The notes beneath the pieces are model-generated. The model was not told where the DNA came from. It saw only the letters and a list, made by a program, of their open reading frames with translations, and did no database searches. From Balanoglossus misakiensis (taxonomy: Eukaryota; Hemichordata): DNA of 64,000 bases. Location of the stretch: positions 558,001-622,000 of the forward strand of contig CM082587.2 in NCBI GenBank assembly GCA_040954595.2, read 5' to 3'. The position numbers and the translations under genes are program-made. Every line of letters starts with the position of its first letter. Positions within the stretch are counted from its first letter, which is position 1. Shown here piece after piece: positions 1 to 13,000 of the stretch.

Positions 1-962
1 GAGATGAATTCAACAACCGGGGAGAGAAATATTGCAACGGCGAGGTCAAACTTAGGGTCAGTTAATCTTGTAGCTAAATCTCCACCTAGCGACGATAGTA
101 ATTTCCTAGAACCCACCCACCGCTCCAAACGAATAGTTAAATTTGAAAAGAGAGAGAGAGAGAGAGAAAAAAATTAAACCGGTGTCGGATCCGAACAAAT
201 GTGGCATTCTTACAAAGACCAATTTAATACAGTGCCCAGGGAGAATGGAATTTGCGTCCCCGAGTTCAAATCGGATAAACGCCGACTTACACTGATAAGA
301 AGCGAGACGTTGGCCATTCACTCTGTTTCAGTTATGCTGCCGATAAAATGAAATTATGCGGAATTTCTTGTGTAATTGATATGAATGAAATGACGGGATT
401 ATCCTGGTTGCATTCAAACCTACACCATAGTAGGATTACTTACAGATTAGCCAATTCATAAAATTTTAATACCGGAGGTTTTCTATCCCCTACGCTTCTC
501 TTTTAAATCTAGGAACTCAATTTTTTCCTGTGTGTGTTTACCAAAAAAAGAAAAAGGAAGTTTTAGGCTAATTTTCTGATGTATTTCGTCAAATGCGATT
601 TGCCGACCGCATTCTATGTATACTCATCCCGAGGTAAAGACGGCGAGTAGGCACTCAAACAAGAAGGTTTGTGAATACCGTGCGACTTTATTCCAGCGAG
701 TCATTTCAATTGTGACACGACAGTTTCTCATATTTAGGTCGTTCGGTGGATTTTGCGGTCGATATAACTTGAAAGTGTCGGTGGGATTTTTCGGTGATTT
801 GATTCGTCCTTGGTTCCGTCAGACACGGAGGTCTTGAGACATGGCACGACTTTACGCGCACATCTGTGTGTGAACGAATTGTCTGGATATGCACTTTCAA
901 ACTGACATGTTTTAAAAAATGAAATACATGAATATCAGAACGATGGATAATGGCAGACACAC
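1..962. other. 3' side of the Lhx3/4 gene; no coding exon recognised
   Basis: This stretch follows the donor site of the last recognised Lhx3/4 exon on the minus strand. I looked for the proline/serine-rich C-terminus of the family, which usually ends in a Trp-Leu-Asp-rich motif, and did not find it in any minus frame. A GA dinucleotide run lies at about 150-167. The region reads as intron sequence; the terminal exon or exons probably lie beyond the left edge. Confidence 0.5.
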
Positions 963-1125
963 CTTCATATCCATCTTTGTCAATACTGTGCGGCGAAATA
1001 CTTTCACCTGGTGGACTGCTTGAATCACGTGACCTTTTGACACCACGGAAATACTGGCTCCATCTTTGGCGATTGGCGTCTTTCTTGAGGCGTTTTTCCT
1101 TCGCTCGGCGGTTTTGAAACCAGAC
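963..1125 (-). CDS. Lhx3/4: Lhx3/4 exon: second half of homeodomain plus linker
   Basis: The acceptor (tctgacag) is followed by GTC TGG TTT, giving [20 protein letters not shown], the recognition-helix end of the homeodomain. This joins in phase 0 to the VVQ end of the previous exon. Translation stays open through a Ser/Pro-rich linker (about 54 codons) to a donor (GAAG, then gtgtgt) in phase 1. The donor is the weakest splice call in this gene, but the linker just before it still looks coding ([11 protein letters not shown]). Confidence 0.88.
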
Positions 1126-4100
1126 CTGTCAGATAAATCGGAGGATGATGCATTTAGAACTGAAACCAGTCACGTTGATGACCCACTCAAATTTAAATTA
1201 AATATGTGCCTCCTCCAACTTGACAGTGTTGATTGTGAAGTGATTTAGCATCATAGTGTTTCATCACAACGAATCTTTCCTAATCGAGTTTCGTTCTCTT
1301 GGGGAGAGGAAGAAAAAGATCTTGACAAAGATTGCATTGATTTTCACAACTACCACTCCATAGGACCAAAACCCTGACTTGCGGCACTTTGCCTTCGCCA
1401 ACCGCCTTGAAATACAAATGTGCTTGTCGGGCAATCGGTATTGACTCTCTATACTTTCGTGGTGTGCGAAAAGATGTTTGCTGATGAAGGAATAATTTTA
1501 TCAACGACTAACCTGTACAACTCTCATATCTAAACCTGTCTCATTTGACAGCTGTTCTCTGACGTGTCTGGCTGGCTTTGGACTGTTGGTGTAGGCCGTT
1601 TTTAAAGTTTCTAACTGTTTGGCGCTAATCGTCGTTCTGGGCCGTTTGTTGGAGGCGTCCATTTCTATATCTGAAATAAATAACAACATACACTGGTTTG
1701 TAGATATCAAAAATGGTTGGATGTAAATTAATTTCTCTTTAGACTTCCAGAATTTAGGCCTAAGACTGGTCTTCACGAAGTCAATTTAGCGATCGACAAG
1801 TTCACGAATGCCGGTTGTTGTCATTCTTTGGGCAGACGACCGACTGTTGGAGGGTGACGCTATACTGGAAAGTCAGGTCCCCTTTTTCAGAATTTTAGCA
1901 ACGGGAAGAGAAAAATAGACCCGCCTACCACTGGAGTCCTGATGTGGCGTTGTCGAGTCCGAGGACGAGGCTATGTCGTCAGACTTACCCCTTGCTTTGG
2001 CCGCTTCGTAGTCGTTTTTGCAGACAAGTTTATTGTCGTTCATGAGGTAGAATTCATCGCCGGTTGCAAGTTGTCTGTTGCACATAACACAAGCAAAGCA
2101 CTGAAGATGATAAACATTGTCTTGCGCACGTCGAACGACTTGCGTTGGGGGTATTCCTTGCTCACACGCTGAACACTTTGTACCGAAACGCCTGTAAAGC
2201 AATTCAAAGAATGGTCAACATGACAGCGTCGATGATATTGCAATGGAACGTTTTCTCACCAGATTTTCTGCTGCCACAGAAAAACGAAAGAAACAGAAGC
2301 TCTCGATTACGTGATGATTGGCTCATGTATTTCTGTTTTTCGTGGCAAAGAATTTATTTATACTTCGAAACCAGTTGATATCCAAAATTGCTAGTAATTC
2401 CTGAATCCTAGACATAATCCTTCAGGGCTTTTCTTATTGGGACCAAAAATCGTGTGTAGAGAGAGACAGAGGCAGAGATGAAAACAAGGAAACACGATTT
2501 CGTGAATATAATATCAAATTACAATACACTGTATGTATGCTTCATATTTTCCATAATGTTAGAGGGAGCGATAATGGACCGTTAAAATTAAAAATTTACC
2601 GTGACTGCAAACATCTAGCAAATCCTTTGCCCTTAGAATATGCTGTATATCCGCGAGTAAATCCTCCGGACTTTTGGAGATTATGTCAAATGTAGAGATA
2701 GCAAGCCAAACGGCTTTGGTTAATGTTCCTTGCAAAAGAGCCCCAGGGGTCTGCCTTGGAAGGACTGGCGTTTCGGATCACATGATGAGTTATTGCAACG
2801 GTTCAGGATATGTTGACTGGATTTATCCACGATTTAGAGTAAGGGATCCGACTCCGCATACGATCAGAGCAATTTAACGGATGTAAAATTGTTAAACTGA
2901 GCGGAGTGTCGCAATTTACAGTAATCCGAAAATGTCCGTTTTCTCATTAGAACTGATGGACAAAGTCTTCGTTGAGAAGTGAGATCAGTAGGCTAAGACA
3001 TCCGTCTAATTCTCTGAAAAGATACAACGTCCTTTTCTACGCATTCTTACATGAAGTAACTCGTGGTAAACGGTCATACGATTCCTTATCACTTTTTGTG
3101 CGAGGTATGTGTACATATGTAAGCACACATAGCTACACAAAAACAAATGATGTTAGATGTACATGTCTAATATAGCCTCTCGGTGATTACTGCAAAGCCG
3201 GTCGTGATACACAGTCGACATTCCTGACTGACCCCGTGGATTACAGCGGATAGATTAAGGCAAATCGGAACAAATAATACCGTATTAGGAGGAGATTTTA
3301 GGGGCAATTATCCCCCGGTTTGGGGATATGGGGGATGGGGAGTAGACATGAGAGCTATGAAAGGGAATCTGGATTTGTATCTGGTTACATGGGTCAAGTA
3401 TTGAATTTTGAGTTTAAGTGAGACGGAATTTCATGATGTAAGCCTGGCACTTGATGTGTACCTAACTAAATTTAATCATCTATGATCGATTGTCTTTATT
3501 CGAACGCTCTGTCTTACCCTGGGACTGATTTCTAAGACGCCGATATAATAACACGTATTCACGGCCCTAAGTTTACCAATAACGGGTGAAATTGGGCTAA
3601 ACGAACTACTGCACTCTCGTTCTGTTCCACAATATTTATGCATCACCCGATCATCAGCTATAATTGTTATATATTTATTTCCAAAACTATATCAAGCACG
3701 AATTTTTGCATTCTGTTATTTTTTATGTTTCGCCATCTCTGAAAATACTTATCTCTATGGAAACGAGAGTTCTCTTTCAGTTGCTAACAGTTCTATCGGG
3801 TGCTTTACTTTCGTGTTCTCTTCTTTTGATATCTTTGTATTAATCGGTAAATACATCGGTTGTCACCCATTTCTGGTGTATCTTGCGACTTTTGCAGTGC
3901 GGTGGATATTCTCATCGACGATATCCTCGTACACACGTTGATGCGTTTGGAACTTCTCTCCTCGTCTCTCTTGTGTCATAATTCTAAACTCTTTGACAAC
4001 GCGAACAAACAGCAGTTAATTTCATCAAGCGTGTCACCCACTCCATCAGTTAATTTTTGTTCCTCATAAAAATTGATAACTGACGACAATGAGTCGGGAT

Positions 4101-7022
4101 GAAGGCAAAGAAAAGGAGGAAGGCTTGAAATCTCGAGCTATGCCTACACCCAGGAGGGTTGCCGAAAGCCTTCAAACATTGACAGCACGGCGCATGTCAA
4201 TGAAATAACACTGCAGCAATGAGTTGGTTCAGGGTATAGTTTCAACTCTCCATTTTTGGAGATTAATTGTAAACAGTTGCTGCCATCAGCGCCTACTTTA
4301 ATTGATTGGTCGTCGCAGTCAGGCTATTTGTTGTTCGCTGAAAACAAAATTAATCCAGGTGCTCGCTATGTCCCGTACTAATTAATCCCAGGCAAAGTCT
4401 ATTCAATGGTTCAATGCCGACCGCTAGTTCGTTACGATTAAAACGGGTTCAGTGCTAATTGGACGATTTAATATAGTTCACAAATACAAAGATGTCCCGT
4501 GTAAATTTTAACAGCGCTCTTACAAACTTTAGTACACACTTTGATAAATATTCGTTTGTGGGCTAGGAATAACTCATCGCCTTTCGTTGTGCGATGGGCA
4601 ACTATTTCAACTTTTTTCTCAAAATTTGGAATCGTTTGTTCTGTAATGTCAAGACTCTGTCTTTCTCAAGGCAAGAATTGTGCTGCAGTCATAGCAGCCG
4701 ACTTTGTTGTATGATGTTCAATATGACTTGGAGCCAAAAGACCTCGTGTTAGTCATTCAAAAGGAAATCGCCATGGTAACAGTTATCTTATTGTGTATGA
4801 CAGCTAACTTGCATTACGTTTTTCAAGATAAAGCCTTTTCACTAAACCTTTTAAGCTTTTTTTCTTGACAACGAATTCCATGTTGACAGAATAAGATGTA
4901 GTCACATCAAATATACAAATGCAATCCTTTTCAGTTTTTCTGTGAAAGTATGCAACGATCATCCCAAAATGTGGCGAGCGATTCTGGCAGTGTGAAACGG
5001 TTCAACTATATCGGACGTTTTTGTATTGTCCAAAATACGTGCGATTATTATTTGAAATTATACTGTGTAAATGTGTATTATATATTTTATTGTTTTGTAT
5101 TGCAATGCATTGTATTGCATTGTTACTATTGTATTACATTATATATATATTAATGTATAGCTGGGTTATATGACTGTGGCAAGTTTCGATTCATCAGATC
5201 TCCATGGAAACTAAAAAATGTAAATATAACCTCCCAAATGGAATTATTAAGCTAGGTTTGTCTTATACTTCTGATTTTCGTACCGCACTGACCTTCCCAT
5301 ATGATATGCTGCAGATTCAGAACTTCAACTTCAAAATAACAAATATATAAACTGAATTCATTTCATCCAATTTAATTATCACATTTAATAAGGACACATG
5401 TGTTATAATAATACTGTAAACTGGTAAATTTGACGCCTTACTGAAATACACTCTAAAAGTTGTCTACTTATTTCCTAATGTTTACACAATTTCGAATACT
5501 TATTCCTTTTAAATATTTTCTGAGCAATTTTTACTAAAATTGCTGTTGGCTATATTTTGAAAAAAAAAACATTTTCATTCTTTACTCTTGGGATGCAATT
5601 TGCTTATATGTTTCGCCCCAGAGAATCGTGAATTAAACAAAACAGTCTTGAGTTGAAAGAATTGAAAGCTAAGCCGCTTGAAGAAAAAACAACATTGTCT
5701 GCCTTTTCCGTGATGTGATCGAACTCATCAATAATCTTAACCTCAAAAAGTTTGCGAGAAGCGCAAGGTGTGAATGTTGTGTCAAATCCGCCGGTGGCGG
5801 TTGTGCGTGCGCGTATATGTCAGTCGTGGCAAACGCGGCCTCGAAGCAGTGATGATGAACGGTCAAATATGATTACCAAAAAACAGTGAACATTTAAATA
5901 TATCCGTTCAAATGACCACCTTTAAATGTTGCTTGAAATACATTAAAAGAAGTATAAGAGTTTTTCCAGGCGAGATCGAATTATCGTTTCAGAGTGATCG
6001 CTTTTCGTGTAATGCGTCATAATCAGCGACTGGTTAGTAAGGATGAGGGAGAGAAATAATCCATAAAATCGTCTTACTGCGGTTTAATTCCCTCCTCTGT
6101 TCTCCGCTCTTCCGGAGACGCACTTTTCAACAACTTCCGATCTCCTCTCGTCATGTTCTGAAAAATCGTTCCCTCGTTTTATTGAAAATCATTCTCCGTT
6201 GATAAGCCTTTCCAAAAACGCTGTCGCGTTATATTTTTATCAGAGAAAGGAGCCCTTTTCCGGGCTTTTGACTCCAGCAGTGATAACTTTATATGTATAT
6301 GTTTTCAAACATTCGTAATTGAGATGTTTAAGGATATCTCAGAATCCCGATCTTTATGTACTTTTAGTAAACTGACATTCTCTGCCGGGATTAAATATCG
6401 ATGTGCCATCTTTCGTTTCTAACTCATCGCTTAGCAACGTCAACGTTTTCATAAAATAGACTAAACGCTGGAAGTAACATATGTCTTGATAACACTAATG
6501 AAATATAGAATCAGAAGTGGAACTTACTTGAAAAAGTCGTCTTTACAATAGACGTTACCTCCTCTTGAATAACATTTATCACTTAGTTGGGATTGGCAGT
6601 CCTTGCATTTGAGACACTTGGAGTGCCAAGCTCGATCTTGAACTTTGAGAATAAAACGATCCAGAATCGGGTGTTCACATCCGGCGCATTTCGGGATTTG
6701 AGCTAGAAAGGAAAACAAGAAGAACAAAATCATAGTTTTGGCATCTCCGTCGAAGGTTAGAAAGTTATGTCAGGTGGCTGTAATAACAGAGTGATGTTAA
6801 AGTGTGTTGAAAGGTGAAGACGTGTAATAGGATTGACAGAAAGTGGTTAACACGACCTGTTCTCTGAAACTTGACAGCAAAAAAAGAAATGACATAGGCA
6901 ATGAACATGAACACATGGTTAGGATTCTTACTCGAAGATTTGCAGGAGTTGATCTGGTTTCGAGCAGCCACATTGAGGGTGGCTGACTCCATCGTGGTGA
7001 CTGGGAAGACCAAAGCATTCAT
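963..7022 (-). CDS. Lhx3/4: LIM-homeodomain transcription factor, Lhx3/Lhx4 type (partial, C-terminus missing)
   Basis: Nuclear transcription factor with two LIM zinc-binding domains and a homeodomain. In other animals the family specifies motor neurons, interneurons and, in vertebrates, pituitary cells, usually together with Isl and Ldb proteins. Coding exons on the minus strand are 7022-6932, 6702-6528, 2191-1989, 1670-1513 and 1125-963. All junctions are GT-AG and the phases join (1, 2, 1, 0, then an open phase 1 donor). The joined 263-codon model has LIM1 from about residue 36 (CAGC...CKDDFFK), LIM2 from about 95 ([19 protein letters not shown]), and a homeodomain from about 165 to 224 with [24 protein letters not shown] and [15 protein letters not shown]. 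These match Lhx3/4 rather than Lhx1/5, Lhx2/9 or Isl. The ATG at 7022 has A at -3; a second in-frame ATG lies 10 codons later. The C-terminal activation region is not in the window. Confidence 0.95.
1513..1670 (-). CDS. Lhx3/4: Lhx3/4 exon: first part of homeodomain
   Basis: The exon encodes an acidic joint and then [19 protein letters not shown] and on to GLDMRVVQ. It ends at CAG followed by gttagt. The best acceptor is tttatttcag; an in-frame alternative six bases further in (atatag) would drop two residues (Asp-Ile becomes a single Glu context), so a NAGNAG-like choice is possible. Confidence 0.93.
1989..2191 (-). CDS. Lhx3/4: Lhx3/4 exon: LIM2 domain
   Basis: The exon starts after ttgctttacag in phase 2. 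It encodes [19 protein letters not shown], then the rest of LIM2, including [20 protein letters not shown] and [11 protein letters not shown]. All eight zinc-ligand positions of a LIM domain are present. It ends at a gtaagt donor in phase 1; reading through the donor runs into unrelated serine-rich translation, which supports the boundary. Confidence 0.95.
2192..6527 (-). other. Lhx3/4 intron between LIM1 and LIM2 exons
   Basis: This 4.3 kb intron has no coding exon that I can support. It contains AT-rich low-complexity DNA (TATTGCATTG-like repeats around 5085-5155) and a dense set of TAAT/ATTA cores around 4250-4480. Confidence 0.8.
4250..4480. promoter_or_regulatory. candidate intronic enhancer rich in homeodomain core sites
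   Basis: Within about 230 bases there are repeated homeodomain-type cores: gattaattg, ttaattgattgg, attaatcc, ctaattaatccc, gattaaaac and gctaattgg. They include TAATCC cores of the Otx/Pitx type. The clustering exceeds what I see in the rest of the intron, but only by eye. Auto-regulation or cross-regulation by homeodomain proteins is typical for this gene family; calling this block an enhancer is inference. Confidence 0.3.
6528..6702 (-). CDS. Lhx3/4: Lhx3/4 exon: LIM1 domain
   Basis: The acceptor (ttcctttctag) is followed in phase 1 by [19 protein letters not shown] and then [11 protein letters not shown] and CKDDFFK, a complete LIM1. The donor is gtaagt, phase 2. Both the nearby first exon and the far-upstream first exon end in phase 1 and can join here, giving Thr or Ala respectively at the junction codon. 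Confidence 0.95.
6932..7022 (-). CDS. Lhx3/4: Lhx3/4 proximal first coding exon (short N-terminus)
   Basis: The exon gives a 30-codon leader ([20 protein letters not shown], then [10 protein letters not shown]) and a donor, gtaaga, in phase 1 that matches the LIM1 exon. The leader has no domain; first exons of this family are poorly conserved. Upstream, a CCAAT box in the minus orientation lies near 7263, but I see no clear TATA box. The ATG context (acaATGa) is adequate. Confidence 0.75.
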
Positions 7023-10000
7023 TGTAGACAGAAGTTCTCCCGAAATTATAGAAATTACGGAGTGCGGCAGAGAAAGGAACAATCAGCAAGCCGAGTCGTG
7101 ACCCGAATTATGACGACACGACCGTCTAATCAAATCCCGGTGATAAATGTAACTGCAGGGGACACCGTTGAAGAACGGCCGCCACTACTAAATAGTGACA
7201 ACCAGTGACACACCACTGAATAAAAAAATCCACCCTGACTGTCAATTCTCGTCACTCAATCGGATTGGCTAATCGTCGTCACGCATCGATGACCCCCGTG
7301 TAGGCGTGGCTATGGGGCGTCGACCAATGACGTTCCTTCATTTCCCACGGACATTCATTGAGAGGAAAACAACCTTTCTCTGGATTAATTCGGCCACGTG
7401 ACCAAATTAAAAAAAATATCCATATACAATTTCTTTTGTTGGAGTGGTCTTCCAACAGACCATAACTGCGTTTAACATTACAGAGGAGTTGTGAAAAAAA
7501 TGACATTGCCAGTTATACTACTGTATTCGACCGTATAGTTTGATGCAAGGCCGATGCCCCAACCCCATAATTCTCTCTGAAACTTTTTACTAATTTTTCC
7601 TGCATTTAGCGTTTAACAAAGAACAATAGATGTAGTTCACCAAATGTACGATGTTTAGAATTGAAGGCAAACTAGACAAGGGGCACTTTGGTTGTTTTCT
7701 CACGAGAAGTTATGTTATTTTTGGCAGAAGAGCTGTAATATGATAGTAGAGCTATAAGTTGGTTTTCAGACACGATATTAAGTCAAAGAAATAATTCACA
7801 CATGCATTTAGAATATGTATCTCTAAAAACACACAGACAGATAATTATTGAATAAGAAGTCTAGACAAATTCCAACTCCTATTAGAATACGTAAATCCGA
7901 CATTGACCTTTACCCTCCATACTATGTTCAACCAGAATGCATTGCTGTCAAAGTACGTTTTGCACATCTGAATAACTTTGAATCCGATACAGGAGTTTGC
8001 TAAAATGCCACTTCGCGAAATTTGGAGAGTCTGGGATGAGCGGATAAGGTGACGTCAGCAAGATTTCCTGAGGGAAGTGTGAGGGGGTAGTAGTACGCCT
8101 GAATAGTTTGGAGAGCGTTTCTATTCTAAAATGAAAGTTATAAAACGCTGTTTCGTCAAAACCATCGCATTTTCAACTTCTTCTGTTAAAGTTTATCACT
8201 TGTCGAGTCAGGACGGAAATTATCGCAAACGTCATAAGCTGGGAACATATTGTCATGTCTTACAAAATTACCCAAAGTCCCACTTATTTTTCTCGGACGT
8301 CTGTCGTGAAAATCAGCGGCAACGACGACACACGGCGCTGATGACAGGGCACTTCACGGGCTTCCTTATTGCGCATGTACTTGCGCCGCAAAATTCCCAA
8401 TTATACCCCTTTACGATGGTTTGAGTGCAGCCATAAGACACCAGGAGAATGGATTGTGTGAGGCTTCTCCGCGGACGGGCTCATCAAATGAAGCCCATGA
8501 ATATTTGGCAGAGCCCTCTTAATTTCACCCAGAAACCATGCAAAGCAGTTTCAGGAACGAAGTAATTACACCGGGACGTGTCATTAACTAGACGTATTTC
8601 TGACTTTCTACGTTTTCAAATGATTGTCTCTCTCCCTCTCTCTCTCTTCGTTTTTTTGCGTTCGATCAGTCGCAGGTCCAAATTACCACATGCTTCAAAA
8701 TTAATGAAAAGCTTGCAATATAAAAGATTTTCAATTTACCTTTCGTTTTGAATTTTCCGTATTTTCTCTTTCTATCTGCAAGATACAAGAACAAAGTTGT
8801 GGGCAAACGTTAACTTTGACTTTTGTTCAATTCAACACCAGAAGCGATAGTCAAAAATGGAAATTATCCTTCAAAATGGTCTTTGAAGTACCCTATTGAT
8901 TCTGATATTTTCATTACAGAATAAACTCTCTTCAATTGAAATATTTGTGGGGAAGAAATATCGCAACATGACTGTTCATGAGATAACGTTTATGGTTTTT
9001 GGTCTCCCTGTTCATTTGTTCAAACAAAGAGAACAAAAAAAAACAAGAGTCGATTTTTATTCTGCGCCAAAGGGACCTCACGTCAAAACCATCATCTCGT
9101 TATTATCACTTATCGCAACTACTTTAATCGTAGTTCTGACAAGACAATCACAGTTGTTAACTTCGCTCATTAAAAAGTACGGGAGTACATTTTTTTATTT
9201 TCCAATTTTCTCCTGCTCATTTGTGAATGTAAGGTAACGCTACTGTGGTCTCTTTGACTCAACGCTATGTAGGTAATTTGACTGTTAAAAACCGACAAAC
9301 AATTTACCTCCCGTAGAACGGAGTCAGCCACCTTACTATAGCTCTGCGTCAGGTCTCAATACGATTCGTGACCTGGCGCTCTGTGAGATCATAAATTTAA
9401 TTTTCTAATTTCTTTTATTGATAACTACGTCCACCTGCTGTGCGGTAGTCGCTGTTCTCTACGCATGCTGCCCCCAACCGAATGACGGGCGCCATCCACT
9501 AAGGTTGTGAAATTTGAGTTGTCACAGACGGACAACGACAAAAGCGCGAGGTACCAAAACAATTGAGAGTTCCACAACTGAAGTCCGTTTCGCTTTCAGT
9601 GGAGCTTCCGCCCTTTGTCAAAACCTTCACGTAAAACTCACATTTCCACGCGCATTTAATCTCCTAAAGAATAGAGGGTGAAACTGAATCCCATCTGCAT
9701 ATGGGTACTATTAATCACTCAAAAAGTGGTCGACCACACAATTCACAAAACAAGTGTCTCGGGATGAAAACAATGACCGAACACAAAACAACTAAGCTAT
9801 TTTAATTATAATAGGGAGCTGACAAAAAAAGTCTTGATACGCATGGCATTTCGAAACATCGAGATACAGAGAGTAATGACTTAATAATGAGCGTAATTAG
9901 AGTGAATAATTAATCCATAATCCTGGCTTTCAATTGTCTATTACTATCAGAGAATAGCTATTAATTATCTATCCAGTGACAAACGAGGGGCAAGATCCTC

Positions 10001-13000
10001 TGTCCGGATAATCCACAGTGAATCCAAAACAGATCGAACGTATATGCTTTATTTGAAACAACTGCCGCAGTAAAGGAGGTGTTCGCTATGTATTGAACAG
10101 TTGGATGCCGCATTACGTTGTAAGAAAACCGCCAAAGGCAAAAAATAAATATCACAATATTTGAAGACAACCTTTGTGAAGAGACCAAAATAACTTTCAC
10201 GGAAAGACTTTTGTGACATTAATCAGTTTGTTTGCGTCGGTGGTTTTTTTTTTGCATCTCATCTTGGTGGAATCAAATTGAATTCGCTTGTTTGTGGTTT
10301 GTGTCTGACTGTGCTTTTCTGTGCCTATTACTCAATGGGAAAGTTTGCTCGTTTTTTTGTGTTTTTCAATTCCCACGTACAAACTGCGACATCCTGAAGC
10401 AAATGAACCTTTCAACTAAGATGTCAGAGATGGGTATCAAACTCTGAAAAAAATATATATTCTGAAGCATCACTAAATAAAATTGATGGTAGGCATACAT
10501 TACAAAAGTAGTCCTTACTTTGCACTAGGCAAGCGTAGGTATCTTAGAACTTACCAAAATGGCAGGGCACGTGGTCAAGCGAAGGCATTATAGACGAAAC
10601 ACGCTGAGCGCTCACTGCACGAACTGGTTATGCGCTTCTCTGCGGAACACTACGATACTGGTAGCTCCCCTAGATTACTAGCGCCGGGGTTTATACGACA
10701 CCCACCCTTTTTATTATTCAAATCTGTATCCCTCTTATAAAAAACTAGTGGCGCTAAAAGGTAAAATTAGTGAAACATAGGGGAAGTCAATAGCATTGTA
10801 TTAGAAGAGCGTTGCTGGCTTTTTCTGGCTGCACGTGCTCGACACGATAATTGTCAATGCCTTTAAAGTGACTTCGTATTATTCGCTGTTTAATCCGGGG
10901 CAGTATCATGACTAATTCTGCGGCGAAATATTCATGACTCGGGTCGAAATTTGAGGCATATGGTCTCCTGAACAGCTCGACTCCCTGTACCTGATGTATG
11001 TTTGTGACAACCCATTCGTTGTCTAATTAGATTTTTCTTCTCGACGCGAGAAGTGTTTTTCTTTCGGTGGAACGCCGGTGAAAAGGTTTGATGTAAGAGC
11101 GACGACTTGTAAAAACCATTCAACGAATCAACTCGGTTTCTATAGTAAAAAAGTATACACCGCATCGACTACGGCTGTAACAATTAATTCATAATAATGC
11201 CTTGTTACCCCCCTCCCCCACCCTTCTGGAAGCCCTGAAAAAACTGAACCGATTGGAAACTCAACTGATAAACATGTACACTTGAGTGATATAACTTAAG
11301 TACGTCAGAGACTATAACAGTAATTGCCAACCTCTGCCAATTGACAACAACTTCCCTTTTAAAAATAAAAGCAACAACACCATTGAGATGTAACGTTCAT
11401 AATTTTGAACTTTGAGGTCCGTATTCATGGATGAATTTACTCTTTCGGATTTTGATGGATTAAATTGTTATTTTCAATGATGAGAAGGTGCCGAATATTT
11501 GTGAATGGTAGCCTAGGCTTGTAGTCGTCACTGCTGTGTATAAAGAGGCTAGGAATGTCTAAGTACGTCATTCAGTGAAAACAAATGTTGATGGCAGTTT
11601 GCTTTTGCACTTATGAATTTGATGAAAACTGAACAGATCAGAATCACCTGGTCGCTGCTTACCGAACGCGTGGCGACAGTCTGCACACACAGTAAAGTGG
11701 TCTTTTCGGAAATGACCGGTCTCCACACACACACATGCTCAACTTACCGAGAACATCGCGTGTAGGAAAATTGTTTTAAAAACCATGAATATGAACGATG
11801 ATCTAGAAAATAATAGTGTGGAAATGGGAGTGATTTTCTGGCATAAGTTTGCCGTATGTTGCCATGGCTATTGACATTACATAGATGATGGCAAAACAAT
11901 GGATATCTTTTATATTTGTTCATTACTCGTTACACGCTTGCTCACTATTTTTTCACCATCTGTTGTTCAACTGCTAACGCATCGTCACTTTCCGCCAACA
12001 TCATCATCTTCATGCCGACGAAATGTGTAAAAGTGAAATAAAAATGACGCAATGCTTCTATTTTTGAAACCAAAGTCAACTTTCGTTCTCTGCGTCGACA
12101 TTTTGTCAAAAATGGTCGTTTTCTACAAGAGCGGCTTCGAATGAATTGAATTTTTGGCGAAAAAAAAGTGTCGCGTGCGACAGACGATAAGTAATTTTAC
12201 AGTTCTTAAACAGTCTCATCCATCTCATTATCAACAATAGGCCATTATATCAAGGATAACCATGGGAAAACATCAATAATGATCATCATCTGTTGTCATA
12301 GAAGCAGAGAATAAAACTTCGTGACACAAAACGTTCGCGAAAGCCAAACGAAAATACATCCAATGTTTTGTTCATTTCTGGGTACATCCGGGAATTTTGA
12401 AAGGAGTCTATCGCGAAATATTGAGCAGAGTCGATAAATTGAACGGTTTAGTTACTGGTGTACCGACATATCATTTAGTTGATAGAAAGGTTTCAATGTG
12501 ATTATTTGTAACTTAAAAGGGCCAACTACAGTTTGGACTTGGTGAAGGGTTACGCACAAGTTTCGTTTTGACAAGACACAGGTCTACTCACGCACTCAAG
12601 TATTTCATTCACAGTTGTCATACTTCGGGAGGCGTTTTAACATTGTCTGGCACGATTAATAGTATTGAGTTACATGTGGGCAAGTTTTGTGGTTTGTACT
12701 ATGACCGGTAACAAACGTCGTGTCTTCCCGCCACACAAAAGTAAAAGTTCGAAAGTGGAAAGATTTATAGCTATCTGTCGGTAGTATCGACACTGGATTT
12801 TTTATCCCTTGGTTGGAAGCAATTCATATTTAAATCTCTGCGATTTGTATTAGCATTAGTCATTGACGCAATATTGAGGAGGTCAAAAGGTCAAACCAAT
12901 TGGAATAGATTAAGTTGAGCATCGATGTATTAACCGGAAAACGCTCTTTGAACAAAATCCACGAAAGTTTTGGAGTAAAATCTAAACAAGAGCACGATTC

